Assembly: GCA_038277395.1 (NCBI GenBank)
Contig: CM076192.1
Span: 17,150,299-17,214,298 of the forward strand
Length of the DNA stretch: 64,000 bases
Direction: 5' to 3'
From: Dryocosmus kuriphilus
Taxonomy: Eukaryota > Arthropoda > Insecta > Hymenoptera > Cynipidae
The first letter of the stretch is position 1. Every line of letters begins with the position of its first letter. Shown one piece after another: positions 55,150 through 64,000 of the stretch. Made by a program: the position numbers and the translations under genes. The notes beneath the pieces are model-generated. The model was not told where the DNA came from, ran no database searches, and was given only the letters and a program-made list of their open reading frames with translations.

Positions 55150-56275
55150 CTTCACTTACAATAATTTTAATTTTAATAAAGGGATAATAAGAAGAAAAAA
55201 TTTCACTTACACCCAAGCAATTAACGTTCAGCTAACTTCAAAACAAAATTTTTCATAGAGAAAAAAAGTTCGACAGATTTGGACCAACAAATAAAAGTAA
55301 CTAAACAAAGAAAGAGGAAAGAATTGAGAAAGCGACCGCCAAAACCCCTTCCTTCTCAAATTCTTTTTTTATACAAATTTAACATTTTAAAGAAAATTTA
55401 AGATATAAAGAATTGAATGAAACAAAAATAAAACTAAAAATTAAAAATTCTTTCGTCTTTCTTTGTTTGACTTTTCCACCACCAAAAAAATTTTTTTAAT
55501 TAAAACCATCACCAAAAAATAAAAAAACGAGCCAATAAAGGTGACTAAAGAAAGAAATTGAAAAGAATTGAGAAAACGGCAACCACGATCCCTTCTTTCT
55601 CAATTTCTTTTTTTATATAAAAATTTAACATTTTAAAGAAAATTTAAGCTATAAAGAATTGAATGAAACAAAAATAAAACTAAAAATTAAAAATTATTTC
55701 GTCTTTCTTTGCTTGACCTTTCCATCACCAAAAAATTTTCAAAAATAAAAACCAACACCAAAAAATAGAAAACCAGGTAACGTTTCGGTACTCGTCCAGT
55801 ACCCTTATCAAGACTGAAAAAAAATTAAATAGAACTTAGTTTGATTTCACCCATGGCGATCTGCGGAACTCGAATCTGACAACTGCTGCTCCTCCGGTAG
55901 CCAAGGACAAACTAAAAACTCAGGTGGACAAGCTGAAAACTCAGGTATACAAAATCAAACCCAGCAGACACACCAAATGACCATTACCTAGCCAAGCCAA
56001 AATAAATAATAAAGGGATAATAAGCAGAAAAAATTCCACTTAAACCCAAGCAATTAACGTCCAACTAACTTCAAAAACAACATTTTTCATAGAGAAAAAA
56101 AGTACGGCAGATTTGGACCAACAAACGAAAGTAACTAAACAAAGAAAGAGGAAAGAATTGAGAAAGCGACCAGCAAAATCCCTTCCTTCTCAATTTCTTT
56201 TTTTATAAAAATTTAATGTTTTAAAGAAAATTTAAGATATAAAGAATTGAATGAAACAGAAATAAAACTATATAA
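55150..56275 (-). repeat. PLE 3'-end remnant with three tandem copies
   Basis: Three partial copies (about 55180-55490, 55500-55760 and 56010-56270) share AAGAAAGAGGAAAGAATTGAG, TTTAACATTTTAAAGAAAA and TATAAAGAATTGAATGAAAC. Between the second and third is a hammerhead-like motif on the minus strand (55774-55817), followed by ~190 bp of distinct GC-richer sequence. The layout suits tandem 5'-truncated PLE copies. No coding part remains. Confidence 0.55.
55774..55817 (-). ncRNA. Hammerhead-like motif of a fourth PLE remnant
   Basis: On the minus strand, CTTGATAAG stands in place of the first core box. A well-paired stem II follows (GGGTACT and AGTACC), then GAAAC and GTTACC. The first box departs from CTGATGA, so activity is uncertain. 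Confidence 0.45.
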
Positions 56276-56396
56276 TGTGGTCCATTATAGGCTTGTTGGT
56301 AACTAAAAATGTGTGATTGACCGACAATTAAAATACCAGAATGACCCCAAAATAGTTTTTGCGTCGAAAATGGGGCATAAAATGTAATTCTTGGTA

Positions 56397-56505
56397 CAAT
56401 AACAGTATCCCTCAATATTATTAAAACCCAAAAATTAGGTACTTCGAGGATTTTTTATTCCATAGATTTGAAAAAAAAATCCGCAGATAGAAATCCTAAT
56501 AATCT
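56397..56505. repeat. Left copy of a 109-bp direct repeat flanking a LINE
   Basis: From CAATAACAGTATCCCTC to AATCCTAATAATCT. It matches 61625-61734 with one substitution and one extra A in an A-run. The LINE lies exactly between the two copies, so this is the pre-insertion target sequence. Confidence 0.9.
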
Positions 56506-56728
56506 GCTATTCTTTTTGGTTTTGGCGACGTGTGTGGAGGTGAGACTGAGGTGAAAGGCGATAAGGGAGGTGAGTGTAGTGAAAGGGTTGTGTGGTAGTG
56601 TGGGGGAGTTGTTTTGTAAAGTTGAAAGGGTTGAAACGAAAGTCGAAGGTGAGAGTTTAGAGGTTAGTTGACGAGGTCGGAAAAGTGAGAGGGAAGATAA
56701 GGGGCAGCAGATCGTAAGTCAGACCAGC

Positions 56729-57772
56729 ATGTTTACAATGAGGAGCCCAACGGAGGCCAGTAGAGGGCAGCAGCAGGTAGATAACGTCGGTGATGATGAG
56801 CCTACTGTGGCCGGCGAAACAGGGAGGGGTAAGGGTGATGCCAGAGATAGTACTGATGATGGAGAGAGGTAGTTTACAACGCCGAGAAACTTTCTGGGGA
56901 AGGAGAAAGAAGGGGGACTAGCCGACTGAAGGACTCGAGGTAGACCGTTAAATCGGGAACTGCTTAGTAGATCAAGATCTAGCAGTCTAGGGTCGAGACA
57001 ACTTCTTATTAAGTGGAGACAGGGGGGAGGTTTAACGGATAAAAGCGATGAGGGGAACAAGACGGATGATAGTAAAGGATCAAGGGAAGAAGAGGGGAAT
57101 GAACAGGGAGAAGAGAAATTGCGGAAAAAGCTTAAGAAAAAGTCTCCACCGGAGAGGAATGAAGCGAAAGGGAAAGTCGATCTAGAAAATCTGGAAAGTC
57201 TCATTATAGGGTTTAGAGAGGAAACGAACCGCAGTCTGAATGACATGCAAAAGAGAGGGAACGAGCTGTGGGAGGAAATGAGAAAAGTTAGAGAAAAGCA
57301 GGAAGAATGGGATCTGATGTGGCGGCAAGAAAAGAATGAGGTTTGGAAACAATTGGAGGATATCGGGAAAAAGCAAAGGATCAGTAAGAAAGTGAGAAAA
57401 CTTGATATCGAAAAGTTGGAAGAAAGAGTGAGAAATCTAGAATGTAAGTCTGAGAACAGGAAGAAAGTGGATGAAGGGGAAAGAGAAGAAGAGAAAATAA
57501 AAGAATTGAATGAGAATGTTATCTTAGAAAATGTGAGAATGATATCAAGATTGAGAGAATTAGAAGGGAAAATGGAAAAAGAAGAGAAGACGAAACGTAG
57601 TAGAAATATAGTGATTAGAGGAATGGAAGTGGATAGTGAATCAGGAAGAGAAGAAGTGGAACGGTTGTTAGGGGAAATTGGGACAAAAGTGCATGTGGAA
57701 GAGGTAAATGGAGTGGGAAGGAAGAATAAAGGTAAATCGAGTATATATGTATATAGTGAAAGTGAGAAGTGA
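56729..57772 (+). pseudogene. LINE ORF1 (coiled coil plus RRM-like domain), two stops
   Basis: The start at 56729 is the first in-frame ATG. Stops lie at 56870-56872 and 56927-56929. The open part from 57119 is a Glu/Lys/Arg-rich coiled coil (EERVRNLECK heptad region), then RSRNIVIRGMEVDSESGREE, matching the RNA-recognition-like part of L1-type ORF1 proteins. The frame ends early at 57772. A following EERIEEDMT segment in another frame shows a frameshift. ORF1 proteins coat LINE RNA. Confidence 0.8.
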
Positions 57773-58176
57773 GGAAGAAAAACATAATATTATAAGAAAA
57801 ACGGAAGCTTTAAAGGTGAGGGAAGAAAGGATAGAGGAGGATATGACGTAGAATGCAAGAAGAAGAATGTGCATAACAAAACAGAGCGCATGGAGTGAAA
57901 GAATGAAAGGGAACATGGTATGGATAGGGAAAAACAGGATGTGGTAAATGGTATTGTATGGATATGGGATGAAGAGAAAGAAAAATTGTGTGAAATGTAT
58001 ATGGACGGTACATGGCGACGAGGGGAAGAAACAAAGGCTAGTGGTAGAAGGGAAGAGATAATGGAAACAGTAGAGGGTGAAAGGAAAGAAGGAGGAGAAG
58101 GCGGAGTGACGGGGTTTCCACAAAAATAGGGAGGGGGCGTAAAAAAGAAAGAAGGGAGAAAGGAAGGAAAAAAGAA

Positions 58177-61100
58177 ATGAGAGTAGCGTTTTGGAATGTA
58201 TCAGGGCTACTGAATAAGGATGAAGGATTCTTTGAAGAGGTGAAGAAATGGGATGTAGTGATGTTAAGTGAAACCTGGGTAGATGAGAAGGATTGGAGGA
58301 GGGTGAAGAGGAAGTTACCCAAGGGATATATATGGAAGATGCAAGAGGCAAAGAAAGAGAAGGTAAAGAGAAGAAAGAAAGGGGGCATGTTGTCAGGAGT
58401 AAGGAAGGAATTGGTAGGTGAAGAGAGATTAGAAATGGGATTTGAGGAAACAGATGGAGTAATGACGAGAATGGTGAAGCTAGGAAGAAGAAAGGTGAGG
58501 ATAGTTTGCATCTACAGGAGAAGGGGAGAAGAAGACGTTTGGAGTGTGATAGGAAATGGGTGGCGAAAAAGGATGATGAATTGGTTTTGATTGGAGGCGA
58601 TCTGAATGCTTGGACAGGAGAACAGGGAGGGGAAATATGGGACGAAGAGAGTGAGACTTTCAGGAGAAAATCGAAAAATAAACAGGTGGACCAGGAGGGT
58701 AGGACTCTGCTGGAAATTCTGGGAGAAACAGGATGGTTTATTTGTAGTGGGAACTCGGAGGGGGATGAGGAAGGAGAGATTACATTTGCAGGAAAAGGAG
58801 AAACAGTAATAGACTACATTCTGGCAGAGGAAAGGATAAGGAGGCTGTTGGAAAGAATGGAAGTAGGGAACGAAATAGGGCCAGAACACTTCCGGGTAAT
58901 TGCAACGTTGAAATGTTGGAATGGGAGAAGAGAGGAAAGGAAGAAGGAGGGAGTGACAAGGAAGAAAGCAAAGATGGGCAAGTGGGGAGTTGATAAAATA
59001 AGAGAATATACGGAAAGAATGGAAGAAGAGAATACTATGATTTAAGAGGGGGTAGGAGTGGATGCGATGTTGTGTAAGATGAAGGAAAGGGTAGAGAAGA
59101 TAGTGGAAGAAATTAGGCCAAGTGAGGAGGAAAGAAGGGAGAAAAGAGGATGGTGGAACGTGGAATGTATAAAGAGTAAAGAACGCATGAAATTATCGTT
59201 AAAGAATTGGAGAAGAGGAGAGATAGACAGAAAGGAATATAATAAAAGAAAACGGGAACACGAGAAATTACTAGATGTGAAAAGACAGGAGGAGAAGGTG
59301 AGGTACATGGAGGAGGTAGATAAAGCAATAAAGGAAGGAAGAGAATGGGAGATGATCAATAGAGAGAGGTGTGGATGGAAAGGAATCAATGAAGAGATAA
59401 ATATGGACAAATGGACGGTATACTTCAAGAAATTGCTAGGAGGCGTGGATAGCAAAGTGAAGGGGGAAGGCAGAAAGAGCAAGGAGGGAGGAATGGAAGG
59501 TGGAAATGAGGTGACCAGAGAGGAGGTGAATCAAGCAATTGAGAAGTTAAAAAGAAACAAGGCGACAGGAGAGGATGGGATGGAGAATGAAGCGTTGAAA
59601 TTTGGAGGAAGAAGGATTAGAGAAGAGGTCTGGGAAGTATGTAGAAGAGTATAGAGAGAGGAAGGATGGCCCAAGGAGTGGAGAACAGTTTTGGTAGTTC
59701 CGTTATTAAAGAAAGGTAGGGGTAGAAAAGTGGAAGATTATAGAGGAATCACTCTCATGCCAGTAACGTATAAAATTTACGCGGAGGTGCTTAGGAAGAG
59801 ATTAGAAGAACAGGTAGAAAAGAGAGGAAGTAATTCACACAATCAAACGGGATTCATGAAGAGGATGGGAACAGTGGATAACATTTTCGTTCTGAATTAT
59901 CTAGTCAACAAGAACCTGGGACAAAAGAAAGGAAAGCTAGTTGCACTCTTCGTAGATTTTAAGGCAACTTTCGACTCGGTGAATAGAAAAGTTTTATGGA
60001 AGGCAATGAAGGAAAGGGGGGTCGACGAAGAGTTGATTGAGTAGATAAAAGAGGTCTTTACGGAGACGAAGACAAGGGTGAGGATCGAGGAACAGAAAGG
60101 GGAGGAGTTTTGGATAGGGAGGGGTCTTAGGCAAGAGTGCCCACTAAGTCCATTGTTATTTAGCATAATGTTAGCAGACCCAGAAGAGAAAATGGAAAAG
60201 AATGGTAAGGAGGTAGAGTGCTAGGAAATAAAAGAATATACTCACTAGCGTACGCGGACGATGTAGTGCTTCTAGCAGAGAGTGAAAATGGAGTGACTTG
60301 CTAATGAAAGGATTCGAAGAGTATACTAGAGAGAAGGATTTGACAATTAATGTGACGAAGACAAAAATAGTATGTTTTAGGAAGAGAAAGAATGAAGTAA
60401 ATTATGAATGGAAGATAAATGGAGAAATGGTGGAAATGGTAGAGGAATTTTGTTATTTAGGATTTTGGTTCGAAGCGGGAGGCGGAAATGAGCTACAGGT
60501 GAAAAAAAAGGATGGAAAGTGCGAGTAAGGTGATGGGTCAAGTGTGCGAGATTGGAAAAAGAAGATTCAAAGAGGACTGGGAGATGAGATTATGACTGTT
60601 TGACTCGCTGGTATGGTCAGTGATGTGTTACGGAGTGGAAATATGGGGTGGAAGGAGCACAAGAAGGTAGAAAACACGCAAGAAAGATTTCTGAGATGGG
60701 TTAGGGGAGTAAGCTGGAACTGCTTAGGTTATATGTTGAGAGAAGAAACAGGGAGAGAGAAATTGGTGATAAGGCAGAGAAAAAGGGTCTGGAATTTCGA
60801 AGAGAAACTTAAGAGTGGTAAGGGTAGCAAAATAGCACAAGTGTGCTGACAGGAATTAATAAATAGAAAGAGGAGAGGCAATACGGGACATTCAAAATGG
60901 GAGGAAGAGAGATGGCAAGTTAGAAGTGAATGGAGAATGTATGACGAGGGGAGGGAGTGGCAGGAAATTGAAGGGGAAATGAGTAGAAAGCAGGAAGGGA
61001 AGAGGTGGGAAAAGATTATAGGTTAAAAATATAATAAATGGTATAAATTCGTCAAGATGGAATGGCTCCCAGAATATTTAGGGAATTTGAAAAGGGAGTG

Positions 61101-61250
61101 CAGGTGGGCCAGGATGATGCGTTGAAGAATGGGTGAAGGCATGAATGAATGTAAACATTGGATGAGTGAAAAAATGAAGTTGTGCAGGGTATGTAGGTAC
61201 GAAAGGGAATCACGGGAGCACGTGTTGTAGAGGTGCACAGGCGAACAGGA
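58177..61250 (+). pseudogene. LINE ORF2: endonuclease, reverse transcriptase, Cys/His tail; several breaks
   Basis: The ATG at 58177 opens MRVAFWNVSGLLNK, the start of the APE-type endonuclease. A frameshift near 58555 is followed by LIGGDLNAWTGEQGG, VIDYILAEERIRR and GPEHFRVIA. The reverse transcriptase begins at about 59500 (KLKRNKATGEDGMENEALKF), then KVEDYRGITLMPVTYKIYAE, NQTGFMKRMGTVDNIF and LVALFVDFKATFDSVNR. Catalytic AYADDVVLLAES follows (YADD at 60251-60262, in another frame). The tail has LCRVCRYERESREHVL (about 61180), a Cys/His motif. Stops include 59043-59045, 59652-59654 and 60042-60044. It carries out target-primed reverse transcription in intact relatives. Confidence 0.9.
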
Positions 61251-61624
61251 AGGGGAAAAGAGCGTGGTAGATAGTGTTAGGCGGATACTGAACAGTTGTG
61301 GACAAGAGTAAAACTGGGTGAAAAGCTTTGAAAAGAAAAGGGAAGAGAGTATATATGGGGGAGTAGAAAACCAAAATCGAAGGAAAATTAGTGTTGCGTG
61401 ACTTGGAAAAGCTTGAATAGTAATGTTAAGAGAAAACGGAAGCCCTGGAGGGTCTCGCGCTCTTGTTAGATTGGCTCATAGATAGTAAGATAGTATGTAA
61501 GAATTTGTACTTAATGAAGCGATAATAGGTTAAGATAAGCATAAGACATAATGGTTAAGTGAAATTGTAAAGGATGTAAAGGGAACGAAACCCTAAAACC
61601 CGTAAGGGAGATTAATAAACGAAT

Positions 61625-61734
61625 CAATAACAGTATCCCTCAATATTATTAAAACCCAAAAATTAGGTACTTCGGGGATTTTTTATTCCATAGATTTGAA
61701 AAAAAAAATCCGCAGATAGAAATCCTAATAATCT
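61625..61734. repeat. Right copy of the 109-bp direct repeat flanking a LINE
   Basis: See 56397-56505. It starts immediately after the LINE's final ATTAATAAACGAAT. Confidence 0.9.
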
Positions 61735-61833
61735 TAAATCTCATAAGTAATAATTTTTTCATCTGAAATTAGGGGAATTTTGAAGATTGGTGGGATTTTC
61801 TGGTATGGGTTATTTACTTTATATAATTTAATG

Positions 61834-63806
61834 TTCGTTCGTTTATTTATTTATACTCTCTCCCTTTACGGGTTTTAGAGTCTTTACATAACCATCACAT
61901 TTTTACATCCAGCGCAGATTTTACAAATACTTATTCCTACCTTATCCTATATGTACATAACTTCTTAATCTCTAATCTAAATCTACGCACTGCCGCTCAA
62001 GACCTTGGGCTTCCGTTTCCTCTCGCCATTTCCATTCTATTGATGGCATATTAATCCGCGACTCTACTGACTTTTCTTCTGCCTCTATACGAATCATTTT
62101 GGCTCTTCTCTACCCTGTATGACCTGCTCTTTCTCTCAGCCTTTCCAATTTCTTCATCCATCCTCAGCATATTCCAAAAAACTACTTTAATCCTCTTTTC
62201 GCACACACTCTTTCCCTTCTCCCCACATTCTTCCACTTATCTCGTTCGCAAACCGCGGCGCTTCTACTCTGCTCTTAGTCACCTCTGCTCCCCTTCGACC
62301 TTGAGACCGCTCACCTATTTTCAACTCCTTTTTCTCTCTTCGTCCCATATCCACACCGTCTCATTCACTCACAACATGTCTTTCCCAAACCAAACTCTAT
62401 TCCCTTTTCTCCTCTCCTCCCAAGGCCTCTCTCCTATTAGCCATCTTTTCTTTCTCTCCCTCCATGTCATATCTTCATCAATTCTTTCTTTTCTTCCCCT
62501 AAGCACCTTCTTTTTCATCATTACCTCTCTCCTCTCCACTTCAATTCCCAGCTTGACTACGCACATCCTCGCTTTTCCTCCTGTCTTGTTGCCCACCCCC
62601 TTTATCTTCTGCACCCTGACATTTGCCCCTATGTCCATCAAAAGTTTCTCTACCTCCTTCTTTCCCGTTTCGCTTTCTACTTGCAATCCTTTTATAACAA
62701 CATTTCTCCTTTTCTTTTCCCTTTCAAACCCCTCCATTTTCCTTTCTAACCCACGTACTCTACTTTTCATTCTCTCATTCTCCTCTCTCAAGTTCACATC
62801 TCCCTCTTCCCCGTCACCTCTACCTATTTCCTTACGATTCTCTTGACGTCCAGCTTTGCATTCTAAGTTACGTACCCTCTCTTCTACCTGCCTTATCACT
62901 TTTCTCCCCTCTTCCTGCTTTTTTCTCTGTCCCTCCTCCATCCTCTCTAATTTTTGCCATAATTTTTCTTTCTCTTTCTTCCAGCACTTTTCCCATTTCT
63001 CCCATTTCTCATTTATGTTTATGACTATCAGCTCTGTTCCCCTCCCATGTTCCTTTTCTTCCGCTATCCCTCTACTCACTACCTTCTCTAACTCTCGGAA
63101 CATATTTTCCATTGTGTCTTTTGTCTTATCTAATGCCTTATCCATGTCCTTACTTGACTCTAACATCTTATCAATTGACTTACCAAACTCTAACCTCTCT
63201 GCGTCGCCCCCACTAGTCCCGCCTGCCCGGCTCGCCGCTTCACTCATTGCACACTGGGTCCAGTATTTAATTCCCTTCTTCGGGCGCCTATTGCCCTCTA
63301 ACGTTCTGTTGCCTTGGTCTCCTCGTAATCGGCCTGTTACCCTGTGGCCTGCTTACCCTACCTTACCTACCTTACCCACTAGTCTCCTGACCCACTTATC
63401 AACCTCTCACTCCGCTCCCCACGCTTCCCTCACCCTACCTTTATCCTTCGCATTATTTTTACACAAAATGACAGTAGTAATTAAAAATAACCAGACCTTA
63501 CCTCACCATCCGTCTTCCCAGCCTCGTACAACTTCACTACCCTACTCTCTGTTCACAAAAAAACTAACTAACTAACTAACTAACTCCAAACCTAACCTCA
63601 CTCTTTAGCATGCACCACTTTTTTCACATTTAACCTTTATCCACCTTCCGCGACCCTTCCACTCATTCCTCCCACATACCAACTGCCATAACTCTACTCA
63701 CAACCCTTTTTTGCACCCCTCACAACCCTTATTCACCACCAAAGCCAAAACGTTCGCTCAAATTCTCACACCCGCCCCATCACTATCAGCGCCGGAAACG
63801 GAAGCC
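61834..63806 (-). mobile_element. LINE copy on the minus strand, ORF2 almost wholly deleted
   Basis: A 14-bp target duplication TATATAATTTAATG lies at 61820-61833 and 63807-63820. On the minus strand the order is a 5' region (63806-63250), ORF1 (63247-62369), the first residues of ORF2 (RIKVVFWNML, about 62190), then a jump to the ORF2 tail/3' region. It ends in the family's CTAAAACCCGTAAAGGGAG block (about 61855-61880) and an AATAAATAAACGAACGAA tail. It is the same family as 56506-61624. About 3 kb of ORF2 is gone. The copy was evidently mobilised by another copy's enzyme or deleted after insertion. Confidence 0.88.
62369..63247 (-). CDS. LINE ORF1 protein, 292 codons, open
   Basis: The start at 63247 gives MSEAASRAGGTSGGDAERLE. 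A long coiled coil follows (about residues 60-190, Glu/Lys-rich, with EERVRNLECK), then KRRNVVIKGLQVESETGKKE and a tail with RKERIDEDMTWRERKKRW. This is the coiled coil, RRM-like and C-terminal order of L1-type ORF1 proteins. Unlike the copy at 56729-57772 it has no stop, so it could still encode an RNA-binding protein. It would act as a nucleic-acid chaperone in the LINE particle. Whether it is expressed is unknown. Confidence 0.8.
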   Translation of the reverse strand: MSEAASRAGGTSGGDAERLEFGKSIDKMLESSKDMDKALDKTKDTMENMFRELEKVVSRGIAEEKEHGRGTELIVININEKWEKWEKCWKKEKEKLWQKLERMEEGQRKKQEEGRKVIRQVEERVRNLECKAGRQENRKEIGRGDGEEGDVNLREENERMKSRVRGLERKMEGFEREKKRRNVVIKGLQVESETGKKEVEKLLMDIGANVRVQKIKGVGNKTGGKARMCVVKLGIEVERREVMMKKKVLRGRKERIDEDMTWRERKKRWLIGERPWEERRKGNRVWFGKDML

Positions 63807-64000
63807 TATATAATTTAATGTATATAATGATAATAATCAACGCATGTAATTATAATTTATCTATTAGTTATTTTTAATTATAATTGTAATAATAATTTGT
63901 ATATATCATCACTATTTCCCTTTATCATCTAGTGATTTTTTATGACTTTTTTAATGAAACAAATATTTTGTGGAATTTTGTACTATCACTTTTTTTTAAG

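Larger units (their letters stand above)
56506..61624 (+). mobile_element. Non-LTR retrotransposon (LINE) with ORF1 and ORF2, frame-broken, near full length
   Basis: The order is a purine-rich 5' region, ORF1 (56729-57772), ORF2 (58177-about 61250) and a 3' region ending CTAAAACCCGTAAGGGAG then ATTAATAAACGAAT. The plus strand is strikingly purine-rich (G and A) throughout. The 3' end matches that of the minus-strand copy at 61834-63806, and so does ORF1. Multiple stops and frameshifts make it inactive. The clade is not assigned; the protein style is one I associate with ant and wasp LINEs. Confidence 0.9.

Noticed and set aside
57668..59482. Many long minus-strand frames rich in Ser, Phe and Leu
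   Set aside because: Antisense shadows of the purine-rich LINE; the composition bias removes stop codons on the other strand.
62301..63575. Plus-strand frames of 181 and 239 codons
   Set aside because: Antisense to LINE ORF1 and its 5' region; the minus-strand frame has the coiled coil and RRM-like motifs.

Overview
The window looks like a gene-poor, repeat-packed stretch of an insect nuclear genome. It is AT-rich with microsatellites, and one transposase carries spliceosomal introns. The element families are BEL/Pao, copia, Ty3/gypsy, Penelope-like (PLE), LINE, P/THAP, mariner, DUF4817 Tc1/mariner, Tigger/pogo and hAT. A hymenopteran is my best guess from the mix of families; this is inference, because I found no host protein-coding gene to anchor it. 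Almost every real coding region belongs to a mobile element, and most are broken.

Layout. 1-3300: unresolved sequence with a minisatellite and poly-C runs. 3985-5236 and 12497-14353: two copies of a large repeat with GC-rich hairpin heads and iterated ~155-bp units. 5316-9797: a PLE remnant with inverted arms that carry hammerhead-ribozyme-like motifs; a DUF4817/DD41D transposon (5639-8842) and a tRNA-Leu(AAG) gene (9283-9364) have inserted into it. 10907-11840: TA-flanked non-autonomous element. 14862-18240: minus-strand LINE remnant. 18289-18442: foldback MITE with an 8-bp target duplication. 20015-20785: long-TIR element. 21250-23935: decayed P-element/THAP transposase. 24564-25470: internally deleted mariner. 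25545-26600: foldback element. 26650-28654: deleted copia. 29620-31545: long-TIR element. 32645-33060: hAT and PLE remnants.

33112-39909 is a structurally complete BEL/Pao retrotransposon with two 431-bp LTRs and a GGTTG target duplication, but pol carries six stops and one frameshift. 40205-43079 is the best-preserved element: a Tigger/pogo-like DNA transposon whose three-exon, 608-aa transposase is fully open. 43406-46530 is a PLE (RT plus GIY-YIG endonuclease, one frameshift) joined head-to-head to a truncated second copy, with hammerhead motifs at both ends and a 24-bp target duplication. 47533-51765 is a decayed gypsy element. 53179-56275 holds foldback elements and a PLE 3' end. 56397-61734 is a LINE flanked by a 109-bp direct repeat, and 61834-63806 is an internally deleted copy of the same LINE family on the other strand.

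The elements do not form a pathway. They record successive nested insertions. The Tigger-like unit has the intact parts an autonomous element needs, and the BEL/Pao unit has intact ends. The most unusual observations are the tRNA insertion with a target duplication inside a PLE endonuclease gene, the paired hammerhead motifs, the 109-bp LINE flanks, and the intact Tigger-like gene with repeated subterminal motifs.
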